Source of the DNA: Ideonella_A sakaiensis_A
GTDB lineage: Bacteria > Pseudomonadota > Gammaproteobacteria > Burkholderiales > Burkholderiaceae_C
Length of the DNA: 64,000 bases
Reading direction: 5' to 3'
NCBI RefSeq assembly: GCF_048320135.1
Contig: NZ_CP182947.1
Location: forward strand, 868,001 to 932,000
Made by a program: the position numbers and the translations under genes. How positions within the stretch are numbered: position 1 is the stretch's first letter; each line of letters begins with the position of its first letter. Below, piece after piece: positions 18,722 to 27,184 of the stretch. The notes below the pieces were generated by a model. It saw only the letters and a list, made by a program, of their open reading frames with translations, was not told the origin of the DNA and searched no databases.

Positions 18722-18815
18722 GGTTTTCCGATCACCTGAGCAGACCAACGCGATGGCCAGGCGGCAATCTCTGAACTTGCCCCGCGCGAAGAACTTTTAG
18801 GTGAGGGCGGGCGCC

Positions 18816-20252
18816 CTATGCCCTCATCGCTGCGATCAGCGGCCCAGTGCCGAGGATCTTGATCATCCGCTTTAGGTTGTAGGCCAGAACCTGCAAGCTC
18901 ATCTCGGTTTTCACGCGAGGCAGCGTACGGCTCAGGAAATGACTCGATCCCATCCAGGCCTTGAGCGTTCCGAACACATGCTCGACGGTCTGCCTTCGTT
19001 GCTTCATGGCTTCGGGCGCGCGCTCCAGCCGTTCTTGAACGACATCTAGGATGTCGTCGTGCTCCCAGCGGGCGATACGGCGATTCTTGCTCGTCGTGCA
19101 CTGTGGCTTCATCGGGCACTGTGGGCAGTCTGACGACCAATACTTGTGCAGGATCTTGCCCCTCTCCTCGGATGTAAACCTGTGGATGGCAATCCGCCCG
19201 GCCGGGCACCGGTATTCGTCTTTCTCGCCGTCGTAGACGAAATCCCGCTTGTCGAAGAGCCCGTCGGCCAGGTTGTTCGAAGTCATCGGCTTGGGAACGA
19301 CTGCGGCCACACCCGAGCGCTCGCACTCCAGGATCTCGTAGCCTTCGTAATACCCGCGATCGGCCAGCGCAATCAGCTTGTCCTCGCCGGTGGCTGCCTT
19401 GGCAAGCTTGGCCATGTTCGCCAGTTGGTCCCTGTCATGGCCAACGTTGGTGACCTCGTGGGCCACGATCAGGTGGTGCTTGGCATCCACGACCGTCTGG
19501 ACGTTGTAGCCCACCACGCCAGTGCCTCGGCCGCTGGTGGCCATCGAGCGTGCATCCGGATCGGTCAACGAGATCTGCCCGTCCTCGGACACCTTCATTT
19601 GCTCACCGATCGCCTCCAGCGCCTTCATCTGCTGCTTGACCTTGGTGATCTTCTCCTTGAGGTGCGCAACTCGGCCAGGCAGAACGGCCGTGGCATCACG
19701 GTCGGCGCGGTCGAGCTCAACCAGGTAGCGCTTGATGCTGCTTTCGAGTTGTTCGATTCGCGCCTGAAGCTTGCGGTCGGTGAAGTTCTTGTCGCGGCTG
19801 TTGACCGCTTTGAACTTGCTGCCATCAATGGCGACGACGCCGTCGGTGAAGAGCTTCATCCGGCGGCAAAGCAGAACGAACTCCTTGCAGACTTTGCCGA
19901 TGGCATCACCGTTGTCACGGCGGAAGTCGGCGATGGTCTTGAAGTCCGGCGCCAAGCGCCCGGTCAGCCAGATGAGTTCGAGATTGCGCTGTGCTTCGGT
20001 CTCCAGGCGTCGGCTCGACTGCACACGGTTGAGGTAGCCGTAGACATAGATCTTGAGCAGCGTCGCCGGGCTGTACCCCGGCCGACCCGTCTCTGCAGGA
20101 TTGGCACGATCGAAGCCCAGCTTCCTCAGATCTAGTTCGTCGACGAAGACATCGATGACGCGAACCGTGTTGTCCTCATGAATCCAGTCATCCAGTTGCT
20201 CGGGGAAGAGGACGCTCTGCGTTCGGTCTTGGCCTTCGACGTATCGCCCCAT
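18816..20252 (-). CDS. transposase, IS1182 family (DUF772 plus DDE domain)
   Basis: This 478-residue protein has an N-terminal DUF772-type domain (TGRPGYSPATLLKIYVYGYLN, LETEAQRNLELIWL). A DDE nuclease core follows, with the first Asp in VVAIDGSKFKAVNS, the second in ALADRGYYEGYE and a late Glu in RRQTVEHVFGTLK. A coiled insertion sits at about residues 170-230. A Cys cluster (CPAG, CPQCPMKPQC) lies before the last catalytic region. It is full length with no frameshift. Its orientation opposes ompA upstream and valS downstream. Confidence 0.92.
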   Translation of the reverse strand: MGRYVEGQDRTQSVLFPEQLDDWIHEDNTVRVIDVFVDELDLRKLGFDRANPAETGRPGYSPATLLKIYVYGYLNRVQSSRRLETEAQRNLELIWLTGRLAPDFKTIADFRRDNGDAIGKVCKEFVLLCRRMKLFTDGVVAIDGSKFKAVNSRDKNFTDRKLQARIEQLESSIKRYLVELDRADRDATAVLPGRVAHLKEKITKVKQQMKALEAIGEQMKVSEDGQISLTDPDARSMATSGRGTGVVGYNVQTVVDAKHHLIVAHEVTNVGHDRDQLANMAKLAKAATGEDKLIALADRGYYEGYEILECERSGVAAVVPKPMTSNNLADGLFDKRDFVYDGEKDEYRCPAGRIAIHRFTSEERGKILHKYWSSDCPQCPMKPQCTTSKNRRIARWEHDDILDVVQERLERAPEAMKQRRQTVEHVFGTLKAWMGSSHFLSRTLPRVKTEMSLQVLAYNLKRMIKILGTGPLIAAMRA

Positions 20253-20301
20253 CGATCACTCCTGTCGTCGCTACTGGAGATATGACACAACTGGTGCCGA
20301 A

Positions 20302-20323
20302 GAGTTTCCACACAGCCTCGGCC
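20302..20323 (-). repeat. right terminal inverted repeat of the IS
   Basis: It begins GAGTTTCCACAC on the top strand, the inverted partner of 18700-18721. Confidence 0.75.
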
Positions 20324-20360
20324 CGGAGCGGCCGTTGGCCGCTTGCCCGTTGCTAGCATC

Positions 20361-20392
20361 TGTGGGAGGGGCTTCAGCCCCGATTCGGGCTT
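20361..20392 (+). repeat. 32-bp inverted repeat, left copy (REP-like core)
   Basis: It is a perfect reverse complement of 20996-21027. It contains the core GGGGCTTCAGCCCC shared with the pair at 13796-13863 and extends 8 bases beyond that shared core as CGGGCTT. Confidence 0.9.
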
Positions 20393-20456
20393 GCGCATGT
20401 TGTGCGAGATGCGCGAGGACGAGGCCGCCGGGCAGCCGTCTGGCTGCGTGTCCCCC

Positions 20457-20482
20457 GCCGCCCGGCCTGACGGCCGGGCGGC
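20457..20482. other. perfect 11-bp hairpin
   Basis: The arms GCCGCCCGGCC (20457-20467) and GGCCGGGCGGC (20472-20482) are exact complements around a TGAC loop. No T-tract follows on either strand. Confidence 0.8.
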
Positions 20483-20668
20483 TCCTCCTTTACCTCCGCC
20501 AGACGGCCGCCCAACGCCCTCGTCGGGCACCACCAAGGTCTTCGCCGCAGAGTACCGCCTGCCGCGCAGTGACGCTGGTGAACTTCGTCGAAGTCCTCGC
20601 TGCTGCCGCAAAGGCGTGGGCGGGGGGCTGCTGGCGCGCATATGCGCAGCCGAGACGGCGAGCACGGA

Positions 20669-20695
20669 CACAAGGGGTCCGGGGGACCCCTTGTG
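20669..20695. other. perfect 12-bp hairpin
   Basis: The arms CACAAGGGGTCC (20669-20680) and GGACCCCTTGTG (20684-20695) are exact complements around GGG. No poly-T follows, so an ordinary intrinsic terminator is unlikely. Confidence 0.85.
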
Positions 20696-20995
20696 CCTTG
20701 CGAGCGACCGGGCCGCAAGGCCCGGTGCGGCCTGCAAGGCCAGGGCTCGTGGCCCGCGAGCGCAGCGCGCATCAACAACTGGCTTGTCGCGGACTGTTTG
20801 AGCGCAACGAGCGAAGCGAGTGCAGCGAGTTTCCGCGACGGGCCACAAGACCGAGCATCGCAGGGAACCCGAGCGCCCGGCGCGAGGGCAAGCATCTAAG
20901 CGCAAGCGGCCGCCCGACCGCGCCTTTGCTCTCGGTTGATGGGAAGCAACGAGTCGGAACGGTCTGCCGCGCCGCTGCGTCCTGCCATGTGGCAT

Positions 20996-21027
20996 AAGCC
21001 CGAATCGGGGCTGAAGCCCCTCCCACA
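20996..21027 (-). repeat. 32-bp inverted repeat, right copy (REP-like core)
   Basis: It is a perfect inverted copy of 20361-20392. The unique sequence between here and valS (21028-21226) shows only a TACAAT (21156-21161) that could be a -10 element. Confidence 0.9.
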
Positions 21028-21226
21028 AAGTCAGCCCATCCAGCGAAATCAACGGCCGCTAAGGGCCGGTCGCTGCTTCCTCTGACTCCGTCCTCAGTGC
21101 CAGCGCCGGCCCACTGCAAGTGCCATCTGCGCCAAGTCTTTTGCGAAGCGCCACCTACAATTCGGGGTCTCCCGGTTCAACAAGTTGCCGCCCGGCGCCG
21201 GACGTCGGGCGTGAATGGTCTTTTTT

Positions 21227-24073
21227 ATGAACGAACTCGCCAAATCCTTCGAACCTGCAGCCATCGAGGCCCATTGGGCACCCCTGTGGGAACGCAGTGG
21301 GGTTTACCAGCCGACGCTCGATGCGGACAAGCCGTCGTTCAGCATCCAGTTGCCGCCGCCGAACGTCACCGGCACGCTGCACATGGGCCATGCCTTCAAC
21401 CAGACCATCATGGACTCGTTGACGCGATACCACCGCATGCTCGGCCACAACACGCTGTGGGTGCCCGGCACCGACCACGCCGGCATCGCGACGCAGATCG
21501 TCGTCGAGCGCCAGCTCGAACAGCAGAAGCAGAGCCGGCACGAGCTCGGCCGCAAGAATTTTGTCGCCAAGATCTGGGAGTGGAAGGAACAATCCGGCTC
21601 GACGATCACGCAGCAGATGCGCCGTCTCGGCGCCAGCGTCGACTGGCAGCACGAATATTTCACGATGGACGACAAGCTGTCGCCGATCGTCACCGACACC
21701 TTCGTCAAGCTGTATGAGCAGGGCCTGATCTACCGTGGCAAACGCCTGGTCAGCTGGGATCCGGTGCTGAAGTCCGCGGTGTCGGATCTCGAGGTCGAGA
21801 GCGAGGAAGAAGACGGCTTTTTGTGGCACATCCGTTATCCGCTGTCCGACGACAGCGGCGACCTGGTCGTCGCGACGACGCGGCCGGAAACGATGCTTGG
21901 CGACGTCGCGGTGATGGTTCATCCGGAAGACGAGCGCTACCAGTCGATGATCGGCAAGACGGTGTCGCTGCCGCTGGTCGGGCGCGAGATTCCGGTGATT
22001 GCCGATGAATACGTCGACCGCGAATTCGGTACCGGTGTCGTCAAGGTCACGCCGGCGCACGATGCCAACGACTATGCGGTCGGCCAGCGCCATGGCCTGC
22101 CGATGATCGGCGTGCTGACGCTCGACGCAAAGATCAACGAGAACGCGCCCGCGGCCTACCAAGGTCTGGACCGCTTCGTCGCGCGCAAGCGCATCGTCGC
22201 CGACCTCGAGTCGCAGGGCCTGCTCGTCGAGACGAAAAAACACAAGCTGATGGTGCCGCGCTGCGGCCGCACCGGCCAGATCATCGAGCCGATGCTGACC
22301 GACCAGTGGTTCGTCGCGGTCAGCAAGCCGGGACCGGACGGCAAGAGCATCGCGCAGAAGGCGATCGATGCGGTGGCGTCGGGCGAGGTCAAGTTCGTCC
22401 CCGAGAACTGGGTCAATACCTACGACCAGTGGATGAAGAATATCCAGGACTGGTGCATCAGCCGCCAACTCTGGTGGGGGCACCAGATCCCGGCCTGGTA
22501 TGGCAGCAATGGGGAACTGTTCGTCGCCCACGACGAGGAAGAGGCGCGCGCGAAGGCCAAGGCGGCAGGCTACGACGGCGCGCTGACGCGCGACGAGGAC
22601 GTGCTTGATACCTGGTATTCGTCGGCGCTGGTGCCGTTCTCGACACTCGGCTGGCCGCAGCAGACGAAGGAGATGGACCTGTTCCTGCCGTCGAGCGTGC
22701 TCGTCACCGGCTACGAGATCATCTTCTTCTGGGTCGCCCGGATGATCATGATGACGACGCATTTCACCGGCCGGGTGCCGTTCCGCACCGTCTATATCCA
22801 CGGCATGGTGCGCGACAGCGAAGGCAAGAAGATGAGCAAGTCCGAAGGGAACGTGCTCGATCCGGTCGACCTGATCGAAGGCGTCGACCTCGAAACGCTG
22901 GTGCGCAAGAGCACCGTCGGCCTGCGCAAGCCGGAGACTGCGCCGAAAGTCGCCGCCCGCGTGAAGAAGGAGTTTCCGCAAGGCATGCCGGCCTACGGTG
23001 CCGACGCGCTGCGCTTCACGATGGCGAGCTACGCCAGCCTCGGCCGCAACATCAATTTCGACACCAAGCGCTGCGAGGGGTACCGCAATTTCTGCAACAA
23101 GCTGTGGAATGCGACCCGCTTCGTGCTGATGAACTGCGAAGGCGAGGATTGCGGCCTGAAATCGCACACCAAGGCCGAGTGTGCGCCGGGCCAGCCGTTC
23201 CACAACTACCTGACATTCAGCGCTGCCGACAAGTGGATCACGAGTGAACTGCAGCGCGTCGAGGCGACGGTCGAGAAGGCGTTCGCCGAATACCGCCTCG
23301 ACAACGTCGCCAATGCGATCTACCAGTTCGTCTGGGATGAATACTGCGACTGGTACCTCGAGATCGCCAAGGTGCAGATCCAGAACGGCGCCGAATCCGA
23401 GCAGCGCGCGACCCGGCGCACGCTGATCCGCGTGCTTGAGACGGTGCTGCGGCTGCTGCATCCGATCACGCCATTCATCACCGCCGAGCTGTGGGAGCGT
23501 GTTGCCGTCGTTGCCGGACGCAAGACAGCCGGCGCCAGCGAGAGCATCGTCAACGCCGACTATCCACGCGCCCAGCTCGACCGCATCGACGAGACCGCCG
23601 ACGCCTGGGTCGCCAAGCTGAAGGCGGTGGTCGGCGCCTGCCGCAACCTGCGCAGCGAGATGAGCCTGTCACCGGGTGAACGGGTGCCGTTGCTGGTCTT
23701 CGGGGATGCAAGCTTCATCGCCGAGGCCGGCGCGGTTCTGAAAACGCTGGCCAAGCTGTCGGAAGTCCGCGCCTTCGACAACGAAGCCGAGTTCGACCAC
23801 GCAACCCGCGCGGCGCCGGCGGCGGTGCATGGTGAGTTGCGGATGGCGCTGCACGTCGAGGTCGACGTCGCCGCCGAACTCGAGCGGCTGCGCAAGGAAA
23901 TCGACCGGCTCGGCGGAGAAATCGCAAAGGCCCACGCCAAGCTCGGCAACGAAAGTTTTGTTGCGCGGGCGCCAGCGGCAGTCGTCGAGCAGGAACGCCA
24001 GCGGGTTGCTGATTTCACTGCGACGCGTGAGCGTTTGTCGGAGCAGGCACAGCGGCTGGCGGCAGCGACCTGA
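21227..24073 (+). CDS. valS: valyl-tRNA synthetase
   Basis: This 948-residue class Ia synthetase charges tRNA-Val. The HIGH signature is LPPPNVTGTLHMGHAFNQ (near residue 45), and the KMSKS signature is GKKMSKSEGNVLDP. The CP1 editing domain lies between them (TTRPETMLGDVAVMVHPED, then GTGVVKVTPAHDANDY). The C-terminal tRNA-contacting coiled coil is ELERLRKEIDRLGGEIAKAH. I start at MNELAKSF. An in-frame ATG four codons upstream overlaps the poly-T region. It is followed by galU 174 bases on, in the same direction. Confidence 0.97.
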   Translation: MNELAKSFEPAAIEAHWAPLWERSGVYQPTLDADKPSFSIQLPPPNVTGTLHMGHAFNQTIMDSLTRYHRMLGHNTLWVPGTDHAGIATQIVVERQLEQQKQSRHELGRKNFVAKIWEWKEQSGSTITQQMRRLGASVDWQHEYFTMDDKLSPIVTDTFVKLYEQGLIYRGKRLVSWDPVLKSAVSDLEVESEEEDGFLWHIRYPLSDDSGDLVVATTRPETMLGDVAVMVHPEDERYQSMIGKTVSLPLVGREIPVIADEYVDREFGTGVVKVTPAHDANDYAVGQRHGLPMIGVLTLDAKINENAPAAYQGLDRFVARKRIVADLESQGLLVETKKHKLMVPRCGRTGQIIEPMLTDQWFVAVSKPGPDGKSIAQKAIDAVASGEVKFVPENWVNTYDQWMKNIQDWCISRQLWWGHQIPAWYGSNGELFVAHDEEEARAKAKAAGYDGALTRDEDVLDTWYSSALVPFSTLGWPQQTKEMDLFLPSSVLVTGYEIIFFWVARMIMMTTHFTGRVPFRTVYIHGMVRDSEGKKMSKSEGNVLDPVDLIEGVDLETLVRKSTVGLRKPETAPKVAARVKKEFPQGMPAYGADALRFTMASYASLGRNINFDTKRCEGYRNFCNKLWNATRFVLMNCEGEDCGLKSHTKAECAPGQPFHNYLTFSAADKWITSELQRVEATVEKAFAEYRLDNVANAIYQFVWDEYCDWYLEIAKVQIQNGAESEQRATRRTLIRVLETVLRLLHPITPFITAELWERVAVVAGRKTAGASESIVNADYPRAQLDRIDETADAWVAKLKAVVGACRNLRSEMSLSPGERVPLLVFGDASFIAEAGAVLKTLAKLSEVRAFDNEAEFDHATRAAPAAVHGELRMALHVEVDVAAELERLRKEIDRLGGEIAKAHAKLGNESFVARAPAAVVEQERQRVADFTATRERLSEQAQRLAAAT

Positions 24074-24247
24074 CAAACCGCGACCGGCGGCTGCGGCGAC
24101 CGATAGCGAACCAGGCGCGCAAGCGCTGTTGCAGCGCGGATTGAGTTGAGTCAATTCAGACCGCGTCTACCCCCTGTTCAAGCGCCCGACCACCCATTGG
24201 CACATGCCAGAATGGGTGTCTGACCTTTCTTCAGACGATCACAAGCC

Positions 24248-25114
24248 ATGCGCGTCAACAAAGCGATCTTCCCCGTTGCCGGACTCGGCACCCGTTTTCT
24301 GCCCGCCACCAAGGCGCAGCCGAAAGAGATGCTGCCGGTGGTCGACAAGCCGTTGATCCAGTATGCGGTCGAGGAAGCTTATGCGGCCGGCATCCGGCAG
24401 ATGATCTTCGTCAACGGCCGCAACAAGCGGGCGATACCGGACCATTTCGACACCGGTTACGAGCTCGAGCATGAACTCGAAGCCGCCGGCAAGAACGAGT
24501 TGCTGGCAATGGTGCGCTCGATCAAGCCGGACGACATGGACTGCATCTATATCCGCCAGCCGAAGGCGCTCGGCCTCGGCCATGCGGTGTTGTGCGGCCA
24601 ATGCGTCGTCGTCAACGAGCCCTTTGCAGTGCTGCTGGCCGACGACCTGATGGTCGGCGAGCCGCCGGTGCTCGCGCAGATGGTCGAGCAGTTCAACGAG
24701 CGGCAGGCGTCGATCGTTGCGGTGCAGGAGGTACCGAAGGAGCAGACCCGCCGCTACGGCATGGTTGCCGGCACGATGGTCAACGACCGGCTGATGGACA
24801 TGACGCAATTCGTCGAAAAGCCGGCGCCCGAGGATGCGCCGTCGAATCTCGGCGTCGCCGGCCGCTACATCCTGACGCCGGCGGTCTTCAAGGAGATCGC
24901 CAATGTGCCGCGCGGCGTCGGCGGCGAGATCCAGCTGACCGACGGCATCGCCTCACTGATGCGCAACGAGAAGGTATTTGCCTACCGCTACCGCGGCGAG
25001 CGCTACGACTGCGGCAGCAAGGAAGGTTTTCTGCAGGCCAACGTCGAGCTGGCCTTGGCCCATCCCGAACTGGGCGCCCAGTTCCGCGCCTATCTGAAGA
25101 CGCTCGAACTCTGA
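24248..25114 (+). CDS. galU: UTP-glucose-1-phosphate uridylyltransferase
   Basis: This 288-residue nucleotidyltransferase makes UDP-glucose for cell-envelope polysaccharides. The N-terminal binding loop is VAGLGTRFLPATKAQPKEML. Other landmarks are PLIQYAVEEAYAAGI, the metal-site LLADDLMVGE, VEKPAPEDAPSNLGVAGRYI and the lysine-containing YDCGSKEGFLQANVELAL. The length is usual for bacterial GalU. It is convergent with tusA, and a GC-rich stem (GGCCGGC/GCCGGCC, about 25121-25145) lies between them. Confidence 0.96.
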   Translation: MRVNKAIFPVAGLGTRFLPATKAQPKEMLPVVDKPLIQYAVEEAYAAGIRQMIFVNGRNKRAIPDHFDTGYELEHELEAAGKNELLAMVRSIKPDDMDCIYIRQPKALGLGHAVLCGQCVVVNEPFAVLLADDLMVGEPPVLAQMVEQFNERQASIVAVQEVPKEQTRRYGMVAGTMVNDRLMDMTQFVEKPAPEDAPSNLGVAGRYILTPAVFKEIANVPRGVGGEIQLTDGIASLMRNEKVFAYRYRGERYDCGSKEGFLQANVELALAHPELGAQFRAYLKTLEL

Positions 25115-25154
25115 TCGGCGGGCCGGCAGGCGCGCGCGCCGGCCGGGGCGGCGG

Positions 25155-25382
25155 TCAGCGCCGCCGCAGGTAGTGGACGAATTCGTCGCTGTCGCTGGTC
25201 TGCTCGACCAGTTCATTGCCGGTCTGCCGGGCAAACGCCTGGAAGTCGCGCATCGAGCCGGGATCGGTTGCAACGACCTTCAGCACGTCGCCGGAATTCA
25301 TGTCGGCAAGTGCCTTCTTGGCCTTCAGGATGGGCAGCGGGCAGTTCAGTCCGCGGGTATCGATTTCTTTTTGCGCTTGCAT
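25155..25382 (-). CDS. tusA: TusA-type sulfurtransferase
   Basis: This 75-residue protein has the CPxP motif with active Cys14 (DTRGLNCPLPILKAKKAL) and a C-terminal FVHYLRRR. TusA-like proteins carry persulfide sulfur for tRNA thiolation, molybdenum cofactor or sulfur oxidation. Which role applies here is open, because no tusBCD or rhodanese partner is adjacent. It lies 43 bases downstream of the NUDIX gene on the same strand. Confidence 0.92.
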   Translation of the reverse strand: MQAQKEIDTRGLNCPLPILKAKKALADMNSGDVLKVVATDPGSMRDFQAFARQTGNELVEQTSDSDEFVHYLRRR

Positions 25383-25425
25383 CGTGCGTCCTCTCGTGCA
25401 GCGGCCGGCCCGACGGCCGACCGGA

Positions 25426-25977
25426 TCAATCGGCGGCTGGTAGCGGCCTGACCATCGCTTCGCGCCATTTTGGCGTGTAACCGCGCTCGGTCAACCAGTC
25501 AGCCAGTGCATAACCGGTGCCGGCCGGCCAGCACAAGACTTCGTCGGGCGCAAAGAGCTTGTATTCGAGCAGTTCGGGTGACAGCCTGACCTCGCCGCGT
25601 GCCACCACATGGTAGGCAATGATCAGCTGATTCATCCGCTGGAAGTCGTAGACGCCTATCAATTTGATCTGCTCGACCTGCAGCGCGGTTTCCTCGAATA
25701 CCTCGCGGGCGATGCCGTCCGGCGCGGTCTCGCCGGCCTCCATGAAGCCGGTGATCAACGCGAATACGCGGCCCGGCCAAGCCGCATTGCGCGCCAGCAG
25801 GATCTTGCCGCCCTCGTCGACCTTCTCGATCACCGCTGCCAGCACCGGCGTCGGATTGTTCCAGTGCGTCCATTCGCAGCCGGCGCAGCGCAGCCGCAGC
25901 TTCGGACCGCCGTCCTCTTCGCGCTCGAGCATCGCCAGCGGACCGGCGCACTGCGGACAGAACTTGAAGTCGCTCAT
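25426..25977 (-). CDS. NUDIX hydrolase with N-terminal zinc ribbon
   Basis: The 183-residue protein starts with a four-cysteine zinc ribbon (FCPQCAGPL at residues 6-14, LRCAGCEW about residues 30-37). The NUDIX box follows as GFMEAGETAPDGIAREVFEETAL, here split by my quoting limit at GFMEAGETAPDG and IAREVFEETAL. The final Gly of the consensus is Ala. The layout recalls NudC-like NADH pyrophosphatases but lacks their longer N-terminal domain, so the substrate is uncertain. It is followed by tusA and preceded by cysM on the same strand. Confidence 0.87.
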   Translation of the reverse strand: MSDFKFCPQCAGPLAMLEREEDGGPKLRLRCAGCEWTHWNNPTPVLAAVIEKVDEGGKILLARNAAWPGRVFALITGFMEAGETAPDGIAREVFEETALQVEQIKLIGVYDFQRMNQLIIAYHVVARGEVRLSPELLEYKLFAPDEVLCWPAGTGYALADWLTERGYTPKWREAMVRPLPAAD

Positions 25978-26004
25978 CGGCGTGTGCTCGCCACGGTGGC
26001 CCGC

Positions 26005-26931
26005 TCAGGCCGGAAAGACGCCGGTCGACAGATAGCGGTCGCCCCGATCGCAGACGATGAAGACGATGGTCGCGTTTTCCAGCGTCTTCGCCATCTCGAG
26101 CGCAACCCAGCAGGCGCCTGCTGCCGAGATGCCGGCAAAGATGCCTTCCTCGGCGGCCAGCCGGCGCGCCATGTCCTCGGCATCGGCCTGGCTGACCAGC
26201 ACCAGTTCATCGACATGGGTCGGGTCGTAGATCTTCGGCAGGTAGGCCTCGGGCCACTTGCGGATGCCGGGGATGCGCGAGCCTTCCTTCGGCTGCGCGC
26301 CGATGATCCGCACCGTCGGCGATTTCTGTTTCAGATACTGGCTGACGCCGGTGATCGTGCCGGTGGTGCCCATTGCGCTGACGAAATGCGTGACCTGGCC
26401 GCGGGTATCGTCCCAGATCTCCGGCCCGGTCGTCTCGAGGTGGATGCGCGGATTGTCGAGGTTGGCGAACTGGTCGAGCACCCTGCCCTTGCCGTCGCGC
26501 GCCATCTGCTCGGCCAGGTCGCGGGCATATTCCATGCCCCCCGAGCGCGGCGTCAGCAGCAGTTCGGCGCCGAAGGCCTTCATCGTCTGCGCGCGTTCGA
26601 TCGACAGGTCCTCGGGCATGATCAGCAGCATCCGGTAGCCGCGGATCGCCGCGGCCATCGCCAGCGCAATGCCGGTATTGCCGGAGGTTGCCTCGATCAG
26701 CGTATCGCCGGGCTTGATCTCGCCGCGCTCCTCGGCGCGCCGGATCATGCTGATCGCCGGCCTGTCCTTGACCGAACCGGCCGGGTTGTTGCCCTCGAGC
26801 TTGCCGAGGATGGTGTTGCCGCGGGCATCGATCTCGGCACCGGGCAGGCGCACCAGCTTGACCAGCGGGGTGCGGCCGATGACATCTTCGATGGTGGCGT
26901 ATGCGGGCTTGGGTGGCAGGCGCTTGGCCAT
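26005..26931 (-). CDS. cysM: cysteine synthase B (O-acetylserine sulfhydrylase B)
   Basis: This 308-residue PLP enzyme makes cysteine from O-acetylserine and sulfide or thiosulfate. The PLP lysine is Lys55 in LEGNNPAGSVKDRPA. The substrate/phosphate loop is EATSGNTGIALAM, and the PLP phosphate loop is SAMGTTGTITGVS. The stretch GGMEYARDLAEQM and the overall length favour CysM over CysK. The chosen start (MAKRLPPKPAYATIED) avoids a 26-residue extension that would run into the tRNA region. Confidence 0.93.
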   Translation of the reverse strand: MAKRLPPKPAYATIEDVIGRTPLVKLVRLPGAEIDARGNTILGKLEGNNPAGSVKDRPAISMIRRAEERGEIKPGDTLIEATSGNTGIALAMAAAIRGYRMLLIMPEDLSIERAQTMKAFGAELLLTPRSGGMEYARDLAEQMARDGKGRVLDQFANLDNPRIHLETTGPEIWDDTRGQVTHFVSAMGTTGTITGVSQYLKQKSPTVRIIGAQPKEGSRIPGIRKWPEAYLPKIYDPTHVDELVLVSQADAEDMARRLAAEEGIFAGISAAGACWVALEMAKTLENATIVFIVCDRGDRYLSTGVFPA

Positions 26932-26979
26932 GGAATTCTGTTCAGGTGCGCTGCAACACGAAGAAGCCTGACGGTGGGT

Positions 26980-27064
26980 TGGTGCCTCCGGTCGGAATCG
27001 AACCGACACTCCTTTCGGAACGGGATTTTGAGTCCCGCGCGTCTACCAATTTCGCCACAGAGGC
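26980..27064 (-). tRNA. tRNA-Leu (anticodon CAA)
   Basis: The 85-nt gene folds into a class II tRNA. The acceptor arms are GCCTCTG and CGGAGGC (one U-G pair), the D-arm has AATTGGTAGAC, and the anticodon stem CGGGA/TCCCG encloses loop CTCAAAA. A long variable arm (TTCCGAAAGGAGTG) is followed by a T-arm with GGTTCGATTCC. The discriminator is A, and CCA is encoded (TGG at 26980-26982 on the top strand). It reads UUG codons. It sits between cysM and the divergent rhomboid gene. Confidence 0.96.
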
Positions 27065-27184
27065 CAACCGAGTCTTGGAGTATGCCATGGCTTGCGCAAG
27101 CGCCTCGCGAGGCCGCCGCCGGATTTGCGGGTACGCTTCGCGCCCTGCACCGAAGACTTCTGTCAAACACCACCGGAACCACGA

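Larger units (their letters stand above)
18700..20323 (-). mobile_element. IS1182-family-like insertion sequence, apparently intact
   Basis: The element of about 1.62 kb is bounded by inverted terminal repeats of up to 22 bp with one mismatch. It encloses one complete transposase gene. The inner part of the repeat, GTGTGGAAACTC, is typical of this group. Base and codon use of the transposase is less GC-rich than its neighbours. I see no convincing target-site duplication. TCGGCC lies just outside the inner repeat boundary on both sides (18699 and 20318), so the outer GGCCGA bases may belong to a palindromic target instead of the element. Confidence 0.85.
20361..21027. other. non-coding island of perfect hairpins bounded by 32-bp inverted repeats
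   Basis: This 667-base stretch between the IS and valS holds no gene I can support. The open frames crossing it are low-complexity and start or stop at random relative to the repeats. It is bounded by perfect 32-bp inverted repeats. Inside are many palindromes: GCAGCC-GTCT-GGCTGC (20432-20447), an 11-bp stem at 20457-20482, ACTTCG-T-CGAAGT (20582-20594), GCGCATATGCGC (20636-20647), a 12-bp stem at 20669-20695, and CCGGGCC-GCAA-GGCCCGG (20708-20725). A purine-rich iteration of GCGAGCG-like units follows at about 20801-20835. It could be a MITE-like or structured RNA element. Confidence 0.7.

Noticed and set aside
20132..21119. Open frames across the hairpin island (up to 306 residues)
   Set aside because: They cross inverted repeats and palindromes, have low-complexity composition and no start signals. 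The region is better read as non-coding.
21155..23461. 768-residue open frame opposite valS
   Set aside because: Antisense shadow of a conserved synthetase, with no recognisable domain.
24195..24225. Possible sigma-54 promoter (TGGCAC) before galU
   Set aside because: No GC is found at the required distance from GG. The site is only a short palindrome (TGGCA-CA-TGCCA).
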